Assembly (NCBI GenBank): GCA_023412175.1
Contig: JAEYOB010000567.1
Coordinates: 1 to 5,124, forward strand
Origin: Pseudomonadota bacterium
GTDB taxonomy: Bacteria > Pseudomonadota > Alphaproteobacteria > Azospirillales > Azospirillaceae
DNA: 5,124 nucleotides
Direction: 5' to 3'
How positions within the stretch are numbered: the stretch's first letter is position 1; each line of letters starts with the position of its first letter. Made by a program: the position numbers and the translations under genes. Positions 1 through 5,052 of the stretch are shown one piece after another. The notes below the pieces were generated by a model that worked only from the letters and a program-made list of their open reading frames with translations, was not told the DNA's origin and ran no database searches.

Positions 1-133
1 CCTCGCTGCGGTCGCTGCCGACGACGGTGCGCGCCAGTCCGTATTCCTTCACCGCACGCGCCAGCGACGAGCCGATAAGCCCGATGCCGACGATGGCGAC
101 GTGATCGAAGAGCGGGGCGGCTGATACGGTCAT
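1..133 (-). CDS. tyrA: Prephenate/arogenate dehydrogenase, N-terminal part (cut by window edge)
   Basis: Oxidative decarboxylation of prephenate (or arogenate) with NAD(P)+ on the tyrosine branch, a cytosolic reaction. Only the first 44 codons are inside the window. The translation starts MTVSAAPLFDHVAIVGIGLI and continues GSSLARAVKEYGLARTVVGS. This gives a beta strand followed by the dinucleotide-binding glycines G16-x-G18-x-x-G21 and then an acidic residue after the second strand (GSD), typical of the TyrA Rossmann domain. The ATG at 133-131 has only a weak AGGG (147-144) 10 nt upstream, but it sits the usual short distance before the glycine loop. The upstream neighbours on the same strand, HisC and chorismate mutase, support the aromatic assignment. 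A different NAD-binding enzyme cannot be excluded from 44 residues, and prephenate versus arogenate preference cannot be told. Some alphaproteobacterial annotations call this gene tyrC. Confidence 0.82.
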   Translation of the reverse strand, partial: MTVSAAPLFDHVAIVGIGLIGSSLARAVKEYGLARTVVGSDRSE

Positions 134-169
134 GGTGGCGAAACCCTGGGCGGAGACAATCCGAAAGGT

Positions 170-236
170 GGTGCGGTTCTACAGCACCGGACCGGCGGGG
201 GGCCACACCCGATTTCCGGGACGCCCCCGACGGGTG
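170..236 (-). promoter_or_regulatory. Structured tyrA leader with competing inverted repeats
   Basis: Several complementary arms are visible. GGTGC (170-174) pairs with GCACC (184-188). CGGGGG (196-201) pairs with CCCCCG (224-229), enclosing CCCG (208-211) with CGGG (217-220). CACCCG (206-211) can pair instead with CGGGTG (231-236). The last pairing uses bases of the enclosed stem, so the two folds exclude each other. No leader peptide rich in Phe or Tyr codons is seen, so classical peptide attenuation is not supported. In DNA this GC-rich, such repeats also arise by chance. Confidence 0.25.
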
Positions 237-246
237 CGGAAGCCGG

Positions 247-273
247 ATGAAACAGAATGAAACACCATGAAAC
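247..273. repeat. Three direct ATGAAAC repeats with exact 10-bp period
   Basis: ATGAAAC occurs at 247-253, 257-263 and 267-273, so each copy starts 10 bp after the last, close to one helical turn. An inverted copy of the core, GTTTCA, lies at 289-294. On the minus strand, toward tyrA, these read as GTTTCAT boxes overlapping the best promoter candidate. The phasing would place the copies on the same DNA face, as expected for cooperative binding by a regulator. No known operator is recognised. Confidence 0.55.
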
Positions 274-295
274 GCTAAAACCGGTCGTGTTTCAA
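267..295 (-). promoter_or_regulatory. Candidate sigma-70-type promoter for tyrA
   Basis: On the minus strand TTGAAA (295-290) is followed after 17 bp by TTTCAT (272-267). These match the -35 and -10 consensus at 5/6 and 4/6 positions. Transcription would start near 260 and give a leader of about 125 nt before the tyrA ATG at 133. The -10 coincides with one of the phased ATGAAAC repeats, so a protein bound there would block RNA polymerase. A second, weaker candidate is TGGACA (366-361), 17 bp, TAAGAT (343-338). Both are consensus matches only. Confidence 0.35.
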
Positions 296-438
296 TCACC
301 CATTCCCCGCGCGGACATCGGGCTGTTTAGGACTATTATCTTAGGGTGCGGAAATGACGTTGTCCAGCACTCCGGTCGGGATAGGGGCCGCCCTTCCGGT
401 GCGTTCGGCACATGCGCATCCCCCTCACCGGCCCTTTT

Positions 439-477
439 GGGCCACCCTCTCCCCAGCGGGGAGAGGGTTGAAGGCCC
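439..477. repeat. Dispersed-type intergenic palindrome (11-bp arms, 3-nt loop)
   Basis: ACCCTCTCCCC (444-454) is the exact reverse complement of GGGGAGAGGGT (458-468) around the loop AGC. Outer arms GGGCC (439-443) and GGCCC (473-477) extend the stem past a 4-nt bulge. A small hairpin, GGCCC-TTTT-GGGCC (430-443), competes for the same outer arm, and CCCCTCACC precedes it at 421-429. This CCCTCACC plus CCCTCTCCCC...GGGGAGAGGG layout resembles short repeats scattered between genes in many GC-rich proteobacteria. It lies about 30-68 bp past the hisC stop and could stabilise or end that transcript, but no T-run follows on the minus strand, so a plain intrinsic terminator is not supported. Confidence 0.75.
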
Positions 478-506
478 CAAAGACGATTGCCCTGGACCGG
501 GAGGGC

Positions 507-1598
507 TCAGCCCGCCAGGAAGTCCTTCAGGGCGTCCGCCACCGCGCGCATCTCGGCCTCGGTGCCGATGGTGACGCGCAGGCAGTCCGGCAGGCCGTAG
601 GCGTTCATCTGGCGCACCAGGATGCCGCGGTCCTTGAGGAACAGGCGCGCCGCCTCGGCGTCGTTCTTGCCGGGCTTCTGGTCCTTGAACGACACCAGCA
701 CGAAGTTGGCGATGCTCGGGTGCACGGTGAGGCCGAGCGCCTTCGCCTCGCCGACGAACCACTCCCGGCAGGTCTCGTTGTGGGCGCGGGCGCGCTCCAG
801 GAACTCCACGTCCTCCAGCGCCGCAACGCCGGCGGCCTGCGCCGCACCCGACACGTTGAACGGACCGCGCACGCGGTTCAGCACGTCGGCCACCACGGCC
901 GAGGAGTAGGACCAGCCCAGACGCAGCGAGCCCAGCGCGAAGATCTTGGAGAAGGTGCGCGTCATCACAACGTTCGCGTGCTTCTCCACCAGCTCGACGC
1001 CCGAGGAATAGTCCCCCTGCGTCGCGAACTCGGCGTAGGCGGAGTCGATCACCAGCAGCGTGTTGGCCGGCAGGCCGGCGTGCAGGCGGGCCAGCTCCTC
1101 GCCGGTCAGGTAGGAGCCGGTCGGGTTGTTGGGGTTAGCGACGAAGACGATCTTGGTGCGCGGCGTGACGCGCGCCAGCATGGCGTCCACATCGGTCTTC
1201 AGGCCGCGCTCCGGCGCGGTCACCGGCGTGGCGCCCACCGACTTGGCGGCGATCGGGTACATGAGGAAGCCGTGCTGGCTGTACAGCACCTCGTCGCCCG
1301 GCCCGGCGTAGGAGCGGACCAGCAGGCCGATCAGCTCATCCGAACCGGCGCCGCAGACGATGCGCCCGGCGTCCAGGTTGAAGCGCTTCGCCAGCGCCTC
1401 GCGCAGCTCGGTCGAGCCGCCGTCGGGATAGCGGTGGATGGTGCCGGCCACCCGCGCATAGGCCTCCATGGCCTTGGGGCTCGGCCCCAGGGCACCCTCG
1501 TTGGAGGCGAGGCGGATCGTTCCGGCGGCCTCGCCACCGATGTAGGGAGCAATGTCCATGATGCCCGGACGGGGCACCGGCGCGGTCAGCGTGCTCAT
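507..1598 (-). CDS. hisC: Histidinol-phosphate / aromatic aminotransferase (HisC family)
   Basis: PLP-dependent class I/II aminotransferase. It converts imidazole acetol phosphate to histidinol phosphate with glutamate and, in this gene context, probably also transaminates aromatic keto acids. The 363-residue protein is normal HisC length. It opens with PGIMDIAPYIGGEA, then shows the substrate-loop SNE (32-34), RYPDG (56-60), GAGSDE (83-88), NPNNPTG (155-161) with the PLP-contacting Asn, D185 and Y188 in DSAYAEF, the Schiff-base lysine K218 in TFSKIFALGSLRLGW with R226, and the carboxylate-binding R341 in LRVTIG. All key residues are present. The ATG at 1598 has no clear Shine-Dalgarno. M14 is possible but would remove part of the conserved N-terminus. 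The gene begins 27 bp after the chorismate mutase stop, so co-transcription is likely. Its place among aromatic genes, away from other his genes, suggests dual use or aromatic preference, which the sequence cannot settle. Confidence 0.93.
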   Translation of the reverse strand: MSTLTAPVPRPGIMDIAPYIGGEAAGTIRLASNEGALGPSPKAMEAYARVAGTIHRYPDGGSTELREALAKRFNLDAGRIVCGAGSDELIGLLVRSYAGPGDEVLYSQHGFLMYPIAAKSVGATPVTAPERGLKTDVDAMLARVTPRTKIVFVANPNNPTGSYLTGEELARLHAGLPANTLLVIDSAYAEFATQGDYSSGVELVEKHANVVMTRTFSKIFALGSLRLGWSYSSAVVADVLNRVRGPFNVSGAAQAAGVAALEDVEFLERARAHNETCREWFVGEAKALGLTVHPSIANFVLVSFKDQKPGKNDAEAARLFLKDRGILVRQMNAYGLPDCLRVTIGTEAEMRAVADALKDFLAG

Positions 1599-1625
1599 GT
1601 CTCGTAACCCGCTAGGAGAGAGTGT

Positions 1626-2498
1626 TCAGGGAAGCCTCAGCGGCACGGCGTAGCCGCCGATGGTGTTGACGCGCGCCGGGATATCGCCCAGACGCTCGAC
1701 CAGGGCGGACAGGCGCGGGTCCTGCGGATCGACGAAGTCGGCGACCTCCACGAGGTGGAGCGACGCGCCGTTGGCCTCGCGCCCATGCCAGGAGCAGAAG
1801 CCCACCGCCGACAGGCCGGCCGCCTCCAGCGTGTCCTTCAGCCGGCCGCGGCTGAGGTCATGGCCCAGCTCGACGCCCAGCATCGTGCGGTCGTCGCCGG
1901 TCGGCTCGTGCGGGATCAGCGCGATGACCAGCGCGTCGTGGTCCTCGCCGCGGGCGTTGCCGCGGCTGCCGAACGGCAGGCGCGCCACCACGCGGGGCGT
2001 GCGCCCGTCGGACGACACCAGGAAGCGCCACCACGGGTCACGCTCGTCCTCCGCCGGATAGGGGACGATGCCGACCGTCGCCGTGCCCTCGGACACCGCG
2101 CGCACGGCGGCAGCGGGGGTGTTGACGGCGGTCATCGGCACGAAGCTGCCGAAATGGTCGCGCGCCACGTCCCAGAAGCCGCGACGATCCTCCGGCGCGT
2201 AGACAGCGACGGCGAACGGGCCCTGGAGCCGGGTCAGGGCCGCCATCATCTCGCGCCACATCCGCACCACGACGGCAGCGGGGAACGAGCCGGTGTGGCG
2301 GGCCATCAGGCGGCGCAGGATCACCGCCTCGCGGCCGGGGCGCAGGATCACCCCGCCCGGCCCCTTGGCGACGCCGATGCGCTCGACCACCTGGGCACGC
2401 CGCATGAGCAGATCGTGCAGCTGGTTGTCGATCTGGTCGATCTCGCGGCGCAGTTCTTCCAGAGCGGTTTTCGAAGGCGGCATCGGAGGGGGAACCAT
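1626..2498 (-). CDS. Chorismate mutase (AroQ type) with degenerate prephenate dehydratase-like and ACT-like tail
   Basis: Rearranges chorismate to prephenate at the head of the Phe/Tyr branch. Residues (from the ATG at 2498) about 12-92 form the all-helical AroQ domain. By alignment from memory with the E. coli domain, R17, R34, K45, R56 and E57 match its active-site Arg11, Arg28, Lys39, Arg51 and Glu52. From about residue 94 the protein resembles part of a prephenate dehydratase (TATVGIVPYPAEDE, where dehydratases have VvPiENS), then an ACT-like region (about 207-290, LGVELGHDLSRGRLKDTLEAAGLS...DFVDPQDPRL). The TRF catalytic motif expected before the ACT domain is replaced by HDALVIAL, and the Phe-binding ESRP motif by FCSWHG, so dehydratase activity is doubtful and the tail may be regulatory. 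The frame can extend to a TTG at 2507; neither start has a good ribosome site, and ATG 2498 is preferred. The gene leads a minus-strand cluster with hisC and tyrA. Confidence 0.87.
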   Translation of the reverse strand: MVPPPMPPSKTALEELRREIDQIDNQLHDLLMRRAQVVERIGVAKGPGGVILRPGREAVILRRLMARHTGSFPAAVVVRMWREMMAALTRLQGPFAVAVYAPEDRRGFWDVARDHFGSFVPMTAVNTPAAAVRAVSEGTATVGIVPYPAEDERDPWWRFLVSSDGRTPRVVARLPFGSRGNARGEDHDALVIALIPHEPTGDDRTMLGVELGHDLSRGRLKDTLEAAGLSAVGFCSWHGREANGASLHLVEVADFVDPQDPRLSALVERLGDIPARVNTIGGYAVPLRLP

Positions 2499-2619
2499 GT
2501 CGTGCAAAGCCGGATAGTAGTAGTCCGCGAAGCCGCTAAAATCAAAGAAAACGTTGACACCTTCGAGGCCCGCTCGGTACGTCTACCCACCCGTTCCGGA
2601 ACAGGCTTTTGCGTCCGTC
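2499..2619. promoter_or_regulatory. Divergent promoter region between chorismate mutase and metX
   Basis: This 121-bp spacer separates two divergent units. Its centre (about 2534-2555) is clearly A-rich against a GC-rich background, as promoters often are. Toward metX there is a perfect TTGACA (2554-2559). The best -10 at 17-18 bp is poor (TACGTC, 2578-2583), so the start would fall near 2590 with a leader of about 30 nt. Toward chorismate mutase TTGATT (2545-2540) is followed by TACTAC at 17 bp or TACTAT at 20 bp (2519-2514), which would give a very short leader. Shared regulation of the two pathways is possible but not shown. Confidence 0.45.
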
Positions 2620-3825
2620 ATGTCCGCCTCCAAGCCCTCCGTGACCGCCCCCGTCGACACGGCAAGTCTGCCCGGCAAGCGCGTCCAACTGGGCGCCGAC
2701 CGGCCGATGCGGCTCGACAGCGGGCTGGACCTCGGCCCCTTCACGGTGGCCTACCAGACCTACGGCACGCTCAACGCCGACCGTTCCAACGCAATTCTTA
2801 TCTGCCATGCGCTGACCGGCGACCATTACGTGCTCGACACGCACCCCATCACCGGCAAGTCCGGCTGGTGGGAGATGCTGGTCGGCCCCGGCAAGCCGGT
2901 GGACACCGACCGCTACTTCATCATCTGCTCCAACGTCATCGGCGGCTGCATGGGCTCGACCGGCCCGGCGGAGATCGACCCGGCGACCGGCAAGCCCTAC
3001 GGCCTGAACTTCCCGGTCATCACCATCGCCGACATGGTGCGGGCGCAGAAGCTGCTGATCGACCATTTGGGGATCGAGCAGCTGTTCGCCGTCATCGGCG
3101 GCTCCATGGGCGGCATGCAGGTGCTGCAATGGGCGGTGTCCTACCCGGAGGCGGTCTACGCGGCCCTGCCCATCGCCACGGCGTCGATCCATTCGGCACA
3201 GAACATCGCGTTCCACGAGGTCGGCCGGCAGTCCATCATGGCCGACCCGGACTGGTGCGGCGGCGATTACCTGACGCAGGGCCACCGGCCGCAGCGCGGG
3301 CTGGCGGTGGCGCGCATGGCCGCGCACATCACCTACCTGTCGGAGCAGGCGCTGCACCGCAAGTTCGGCCGCAACCTCCAGGACCGCTCCAACGTCACCT
3401 ACGGGTTCGACGCCGACTTCCAGGTGGAGAGCTATCTGCGCCACCAGGGCATCAGCTTCGTCGAGCGGTTCGACGCCAACTCCTACCTCTACATCACCCG
3501 CGCCATGGACTATTTCGACCTGGCGGCGGACCATGGCGGGGCGCTGGTCAACGCCTTCCGGCCGGGCGGCAAGCCGACGCCGGTGCGCTTCTGCCTCGTC
3601 AGCTTCTCCGGCGACTGGCTGTTCCCGACCCGCGAGTCACGCGCCGTCGTGCACGCGCTGAACGCCGCCGCGGCGAACGTCAGCTTCGTCGAGGTGGAAA
3701 CCGACAAGGGCCACGACGCCTTCCTGCTCGACGAGCCGGAGTTCCATCAGGTCATCCGCGGCTTTCTGGAGGGCTGCGCCGAGCACCGCGGCCTGATGGC
3801 GCGCCGCCGCGCCCGCACCGCCTGA
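2620..3825 (+). CDS. metX: Homoserine O-acyltransferase MetX
   Basis: Alpha/beta-hydrolase-fold enzyme that transfers an acyl group (acetyl, or succinyl in some members) from CoA to the homoserine hydroxyl, the committing step of methionine synthesis in the cytosol. The 401 residues show the MetX signatures in order: [20 protein letters not shown] (32-51), CHALTGDHY (62-70), [18 protein letters not shown] (104-121), the nucleophile elbow GGSMGGMQ with S162, and the other triad members D332 in FSGDWLFP and H365 in DKGHDAFL. All catalytic residues are intact. The frame is open back to a TTG at 2554, but that TTG lies within the TTGACA promoter hexamer, and the ATG at 2620 gives the expected family N-terminus. 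Only a weak AGG precedes it. metW follows 10 bp downstream. Acetyl versus succinyl preference cannot be read reliably here. The basic tail ARRRARTA is a minor lineage feature. Confidence 0.95.
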   Translation: MSASKPSVTAPVDTASLPGKRVQLGADRPMRLDSGLDLGPFTVAYQTYGTLNADRSNAILICHALTGDHYVLDTHPITGKSGWWEMLVGPGKPVDTDRYFIICSNVIGGCMGSTGPAEIDPATGKPYGLNFPVITIADMVRAQKLLIDHLGIEQLFAVIGGSMGGMQVLQWAVSYPEAVYAALPIATASIHSAQNIAFHEVGRQSIMADPDWCGGDYLTQGHRPQRGLAVARMAAHITYLSEQALHRKFGRNLQDRSNVTYGFDADFQVESYLRHQGISFVERFDANSYLYITRAMDYFDLAADHGGALVNAFRPGGKPTPVRFCLVSFSGDWLFPTRESRAVVHALNAAAANVSFVEVETDKGHDAFLLDEPEFHQVIRGFLEGCAEHRGLMARRRARTA

Positions 3826-3835
3826 GGCTTCGCCC

Positions 3836-4513
3836 ATGACCATCCTCGAAGACCGGGCGGCCTCCGCCACCCCCTCCCCCGCTCCCGGCCGCAACGGCAA
3901 CGGCCGGCCGGCCGACATCCGCATCGACCTGCGGCTGGTGGCGGAGATGGTGGAGCCCGGCTCGCGCCTGCTCGACATCGGCTGCGGCGACGGCGCGCTG
4001 CTGCACTACCTGACGCACCAGAAGGACGTGGACGGCCGCGGCATCGAGCTGAGCATGGACGGCGTGCACCGCTGCGTGAAGCAGGGTCTGTCGGTGATCC
4101 AGGGCGACGCCGAGACCGACCTGAAGGACTATCCGGCCGATGCCTTCGACTATGTGGTGCTGAGCCAGACGCTGCAGGCCATGCGCGAGCCGCGCGCGGT
4201 GCTGGAGCAGCTGGTGCGCATCGGCCGCCGCGCCATCGTGTCGTTCCCCAACTTCGGCTACTGGCGCATCCGCGCCCAATTGCTGCTCAAGGGCCGGATG
4301 CCGGTCACCGAGCGGCTCGGCTATCAGTGGTGGGAAACTCCGAACATCCACTTCTGCACCATCGCCGACTTCGTCGAGCTGTGCCGGCAGACCGGGGTGA
4401 GCATCGAGCGCACCATGATCCTCGACCGCGCCGACCGCGTCGTCGCGCGCCGGCATGGCGGCCTCGCCAACCTGCTGGGCGAGCAGGCCGTCTTCATGCT
4501 CAAGCGGGGGTGA
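3836..4513 (+). CDS. metW: Methionine biosynthesis protein MetW
   Basis: Methyltransferase-fold protein that accompanies metX in many proteobacteria and is thought to support MetX activity; a methyl acceptor is not established. The 225 residues include the SAM-binding loop LLDIGCGDG (45-53), the acidic second strand GRGIEL (67-72), QGDAETDL (89-96), FDYVVLSQTLQAM (104-116), and the MetW-specific blocks SFPNFGYWRIRAQLLLKGR (136-154) and YQWWETPNIHFCTIADF (163-179). The first 27 or so residues are a Pro/Ala/Gly/Asn-rich stretch absent from the compact core. No later ATG precedes the conserved DLRLVAEMVEPGSRLLD segment, so the annotated start stands. GAGG (3824-3827), overlapping the metX stop codon, lies 8 nt before the ATG and serves as ribosome binding site, which points to translational coupling with metX. 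Confidence 0.94.
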   Translation: MTILEDRAASATPSPAPGRNGNGRPADIRIDLRLVAEMVEPGSRLLDIGCGDGALLHYLTHQKDVDGRGIELSMDGVHRCVKQGLSVIQGDAETDLKDYPADAFDYVVLSQTLQAMREPRAVLEQLVRIGRRAIVSFPNFGYWRIRAQLLLKGRMPVTERLGYQWWETPNIHFCTIADFVELCRQTGVSIERTMILDRADRVVARRHGGLANLLGEQAVFMLKRG

Positions 4514-4523
4514 CGGCAACCTA

Positions 4524-4558
4524 GGGGCATGGCCGCGTGTTGTAGTGGGCCGAGCCCC
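4524..4558 (+). other. Imperfect hairpin between metW and the PRC-barrel gene
   Basis: GGGGC (4524-4528) pairs with GCCCC (4554-4558) and, inside it, GGCC (4531-4534) pairs with GGCC (4548-4551), separated by a 2x2 internal loop and closed by a 13-nt loop. It begins 11 nt after the metW stop. No T-run follows, so it is at most a weak or factor-dependent end of the metXW message, or a 3' stabiliser. It could be chance given the base composition. Confidence 0.3.
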
Positions 4559-4564
4559 CGCACC

Positions 4565-4570
4565 GGAGGT
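4565..4570 (+). promoter_or_regulatory. Strong Shine-Dalgarno of the PRC-barrel gene
   Basis: GGAGGT lies 4 nt before ATG 4575. It decides the start, since the same frame is open 120 nt further upstream to an ATG inside metW (4455). It contrasts with the weak or absent sites of the four biosynthetic genes whose starts are visible next to it, apart from metW. Confidence 0.75.
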
Positions 4571-4574
4571 AGCC

Positions 4575-5048
4575 ATGCGCCCGCTTCGACTCGTCATGCC
4601 GGCCTATGCCCTGCTCGCCGTGGGCGTCGTCGCCGCCCAGCAGCCGCTGACCATGCTGCCGCCGGAGGGCCGCGCCGCGCCGGAGAAGCCGCACATCACC
4701 CCGGCCGTGCAGCGCCCCCTGACCGCCGCCGAGGCGCAGGCGCTGATCGGCAAGAGCGTGCGCACCAGGGATGGCCATTCGGCCGGCGAGATCCGCGACT
4801 TCACGCTGGCCGGGCCGGACGGCCGCATCGACCGCATCGTGCTGGCGCAGGGCGGTTTCCTGGGTATCGGCACCAAGATCTACGCGGTGCCGGCGCCGGT
4901 GCTGCGGATCGGCGTCGCCCAGCGGATCCCGGAACCCGGCCAGTACCGCCCGATGGACATCAGCATCGACCTGACGGAACGGGAGCTGAGCGCGGCGCCG
5001 GACTTCGCCTACGCCCCGGACACCCACACCCTGGTCGGCCGGCGGTAG
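4575..5048 (+). CDS. Exported PRC-barrel domain protein
   Basis: A 157-residue protein of unknown specific role. Residues 1-21 look like a Sec signal peptide: basic start MRPLR, hydrophobic core LVMPAYALLAVGVVAA, and V-A-A before the predicted cut at A21/Q22. A Pro-rich linker (about 24-49) leads to a PRC-barrel at about 50-112, recognised from LIGKSVRTRDGHSAGEIRDF, DGRIDRIVLAQGGFLGIGTK and YAVPAPVLRI, the family pattern of GxxV..dG..iGeI.D followed by GGFLGiG and a VP strand. Residues 113-157 have no recognised domain. GGAGGT (4565-4570), only 4 nt before the ATG at 4575, is the strongest ribosome site in the window and fixes the start. The frame is open further upstream into metW, but that is a shadow. 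In related bacteria such small periplasmic PRC proteins stand alone; no link to methionine synthesis is visible. Confidence 0.85.
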   Translation: MRPLRLVMPAYALLAVGVVAAQQPLTMLPPEGRAAPEKPHITPAVQRPLTAAEAQALIGKSVRTRDGHSAGEIRDFTLAGPDGRIDRIVLAQGGFLGIGTKIYAVPAPVLRIGVAQRIPEPGQYRPMDISIDLTERELSAAPDFAYAPDTHTLVGRR

Positions 5049-5052
5049 CGCC

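Larger units (their letters stand above)
134..506. other. 373-bp intergenic region between hisC and tyrA
   Basis: I find no convincing gene here. Short frames on both strands are shadows or low-complexity. From the hisC side it contains a near-perfect palindrome (439-477), then a relatively AT-rich stretch (about 246-345) with promoter-like hexamers facing tyrA and three phased ATGAAAC repeats, then a GC-rich part (about 165-240) full of inverted repeats that would lie in the tyrA leader. Such a long gap is unusual inside a compact biosynthetic operon. It suggests that tyrA has its own promoter rather than relying only on read-through from hisC. Confidence 0.6.

Noticed and set aside
257..574. 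Small plus-strand frame beginning MKHHETLKP
   Set aside because: It starts within the phased repeats, has no ribosome site, runs through the palindrome into the hisC 3' end, and is Pro/Gly/Arg-rich low complexity.
354..1607. 417-codon open frame on the plus strand
   Set aside because: It lies antisense to hisC, whose product has every family motif. The translation is rich in Arg, His, Gly and Ala with no domain, as expected from the complement of GC-rich coding DNA.
2508..2560. SAM-II-type riboswitch ahead of metX (GCTAAAA at 2535-2541)
   Set aside because: The GCTAAAA string is suggestive, since SAM-II occurs upstream of metA/metX in alphaproteobacteria. However, I cannot find the paired P1 arms or the AU-rich pseudoknot partner, and the TTGACA promoter hexamer lies downstream of it, so the string would not be transcribed. 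A covariance-model search would settle this.
2554..2619. Longer MetX starting at TTG 2554
   Set aside because: The TTG is part of a TTGACA promoter hexamer, has no ribosome site, and the extra 22 residues match nothing in the family; ATG 2620 gives the normal N-terminus.
2542..3534. 330-codon open frame on the minus strand
   Set aside because: Antisense to metX, which has an intact catalytic triad. Val/Gly/His-rich composition is typical of shadows.
1755..3839. 694-codon open frame on the plus strand
   Set aside because: It spans the antisense of chorismate mutase and an alternate frame of metX. Composition is Arg/Pro/Ala-rich and low in sense. A shadow frame.
3752..4597. 281-codon open frame on the minus strand
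   Set aside because: Antisense to metW. Repetitive His/Ala/Val/Gly-rich translation with no recognisable domain.
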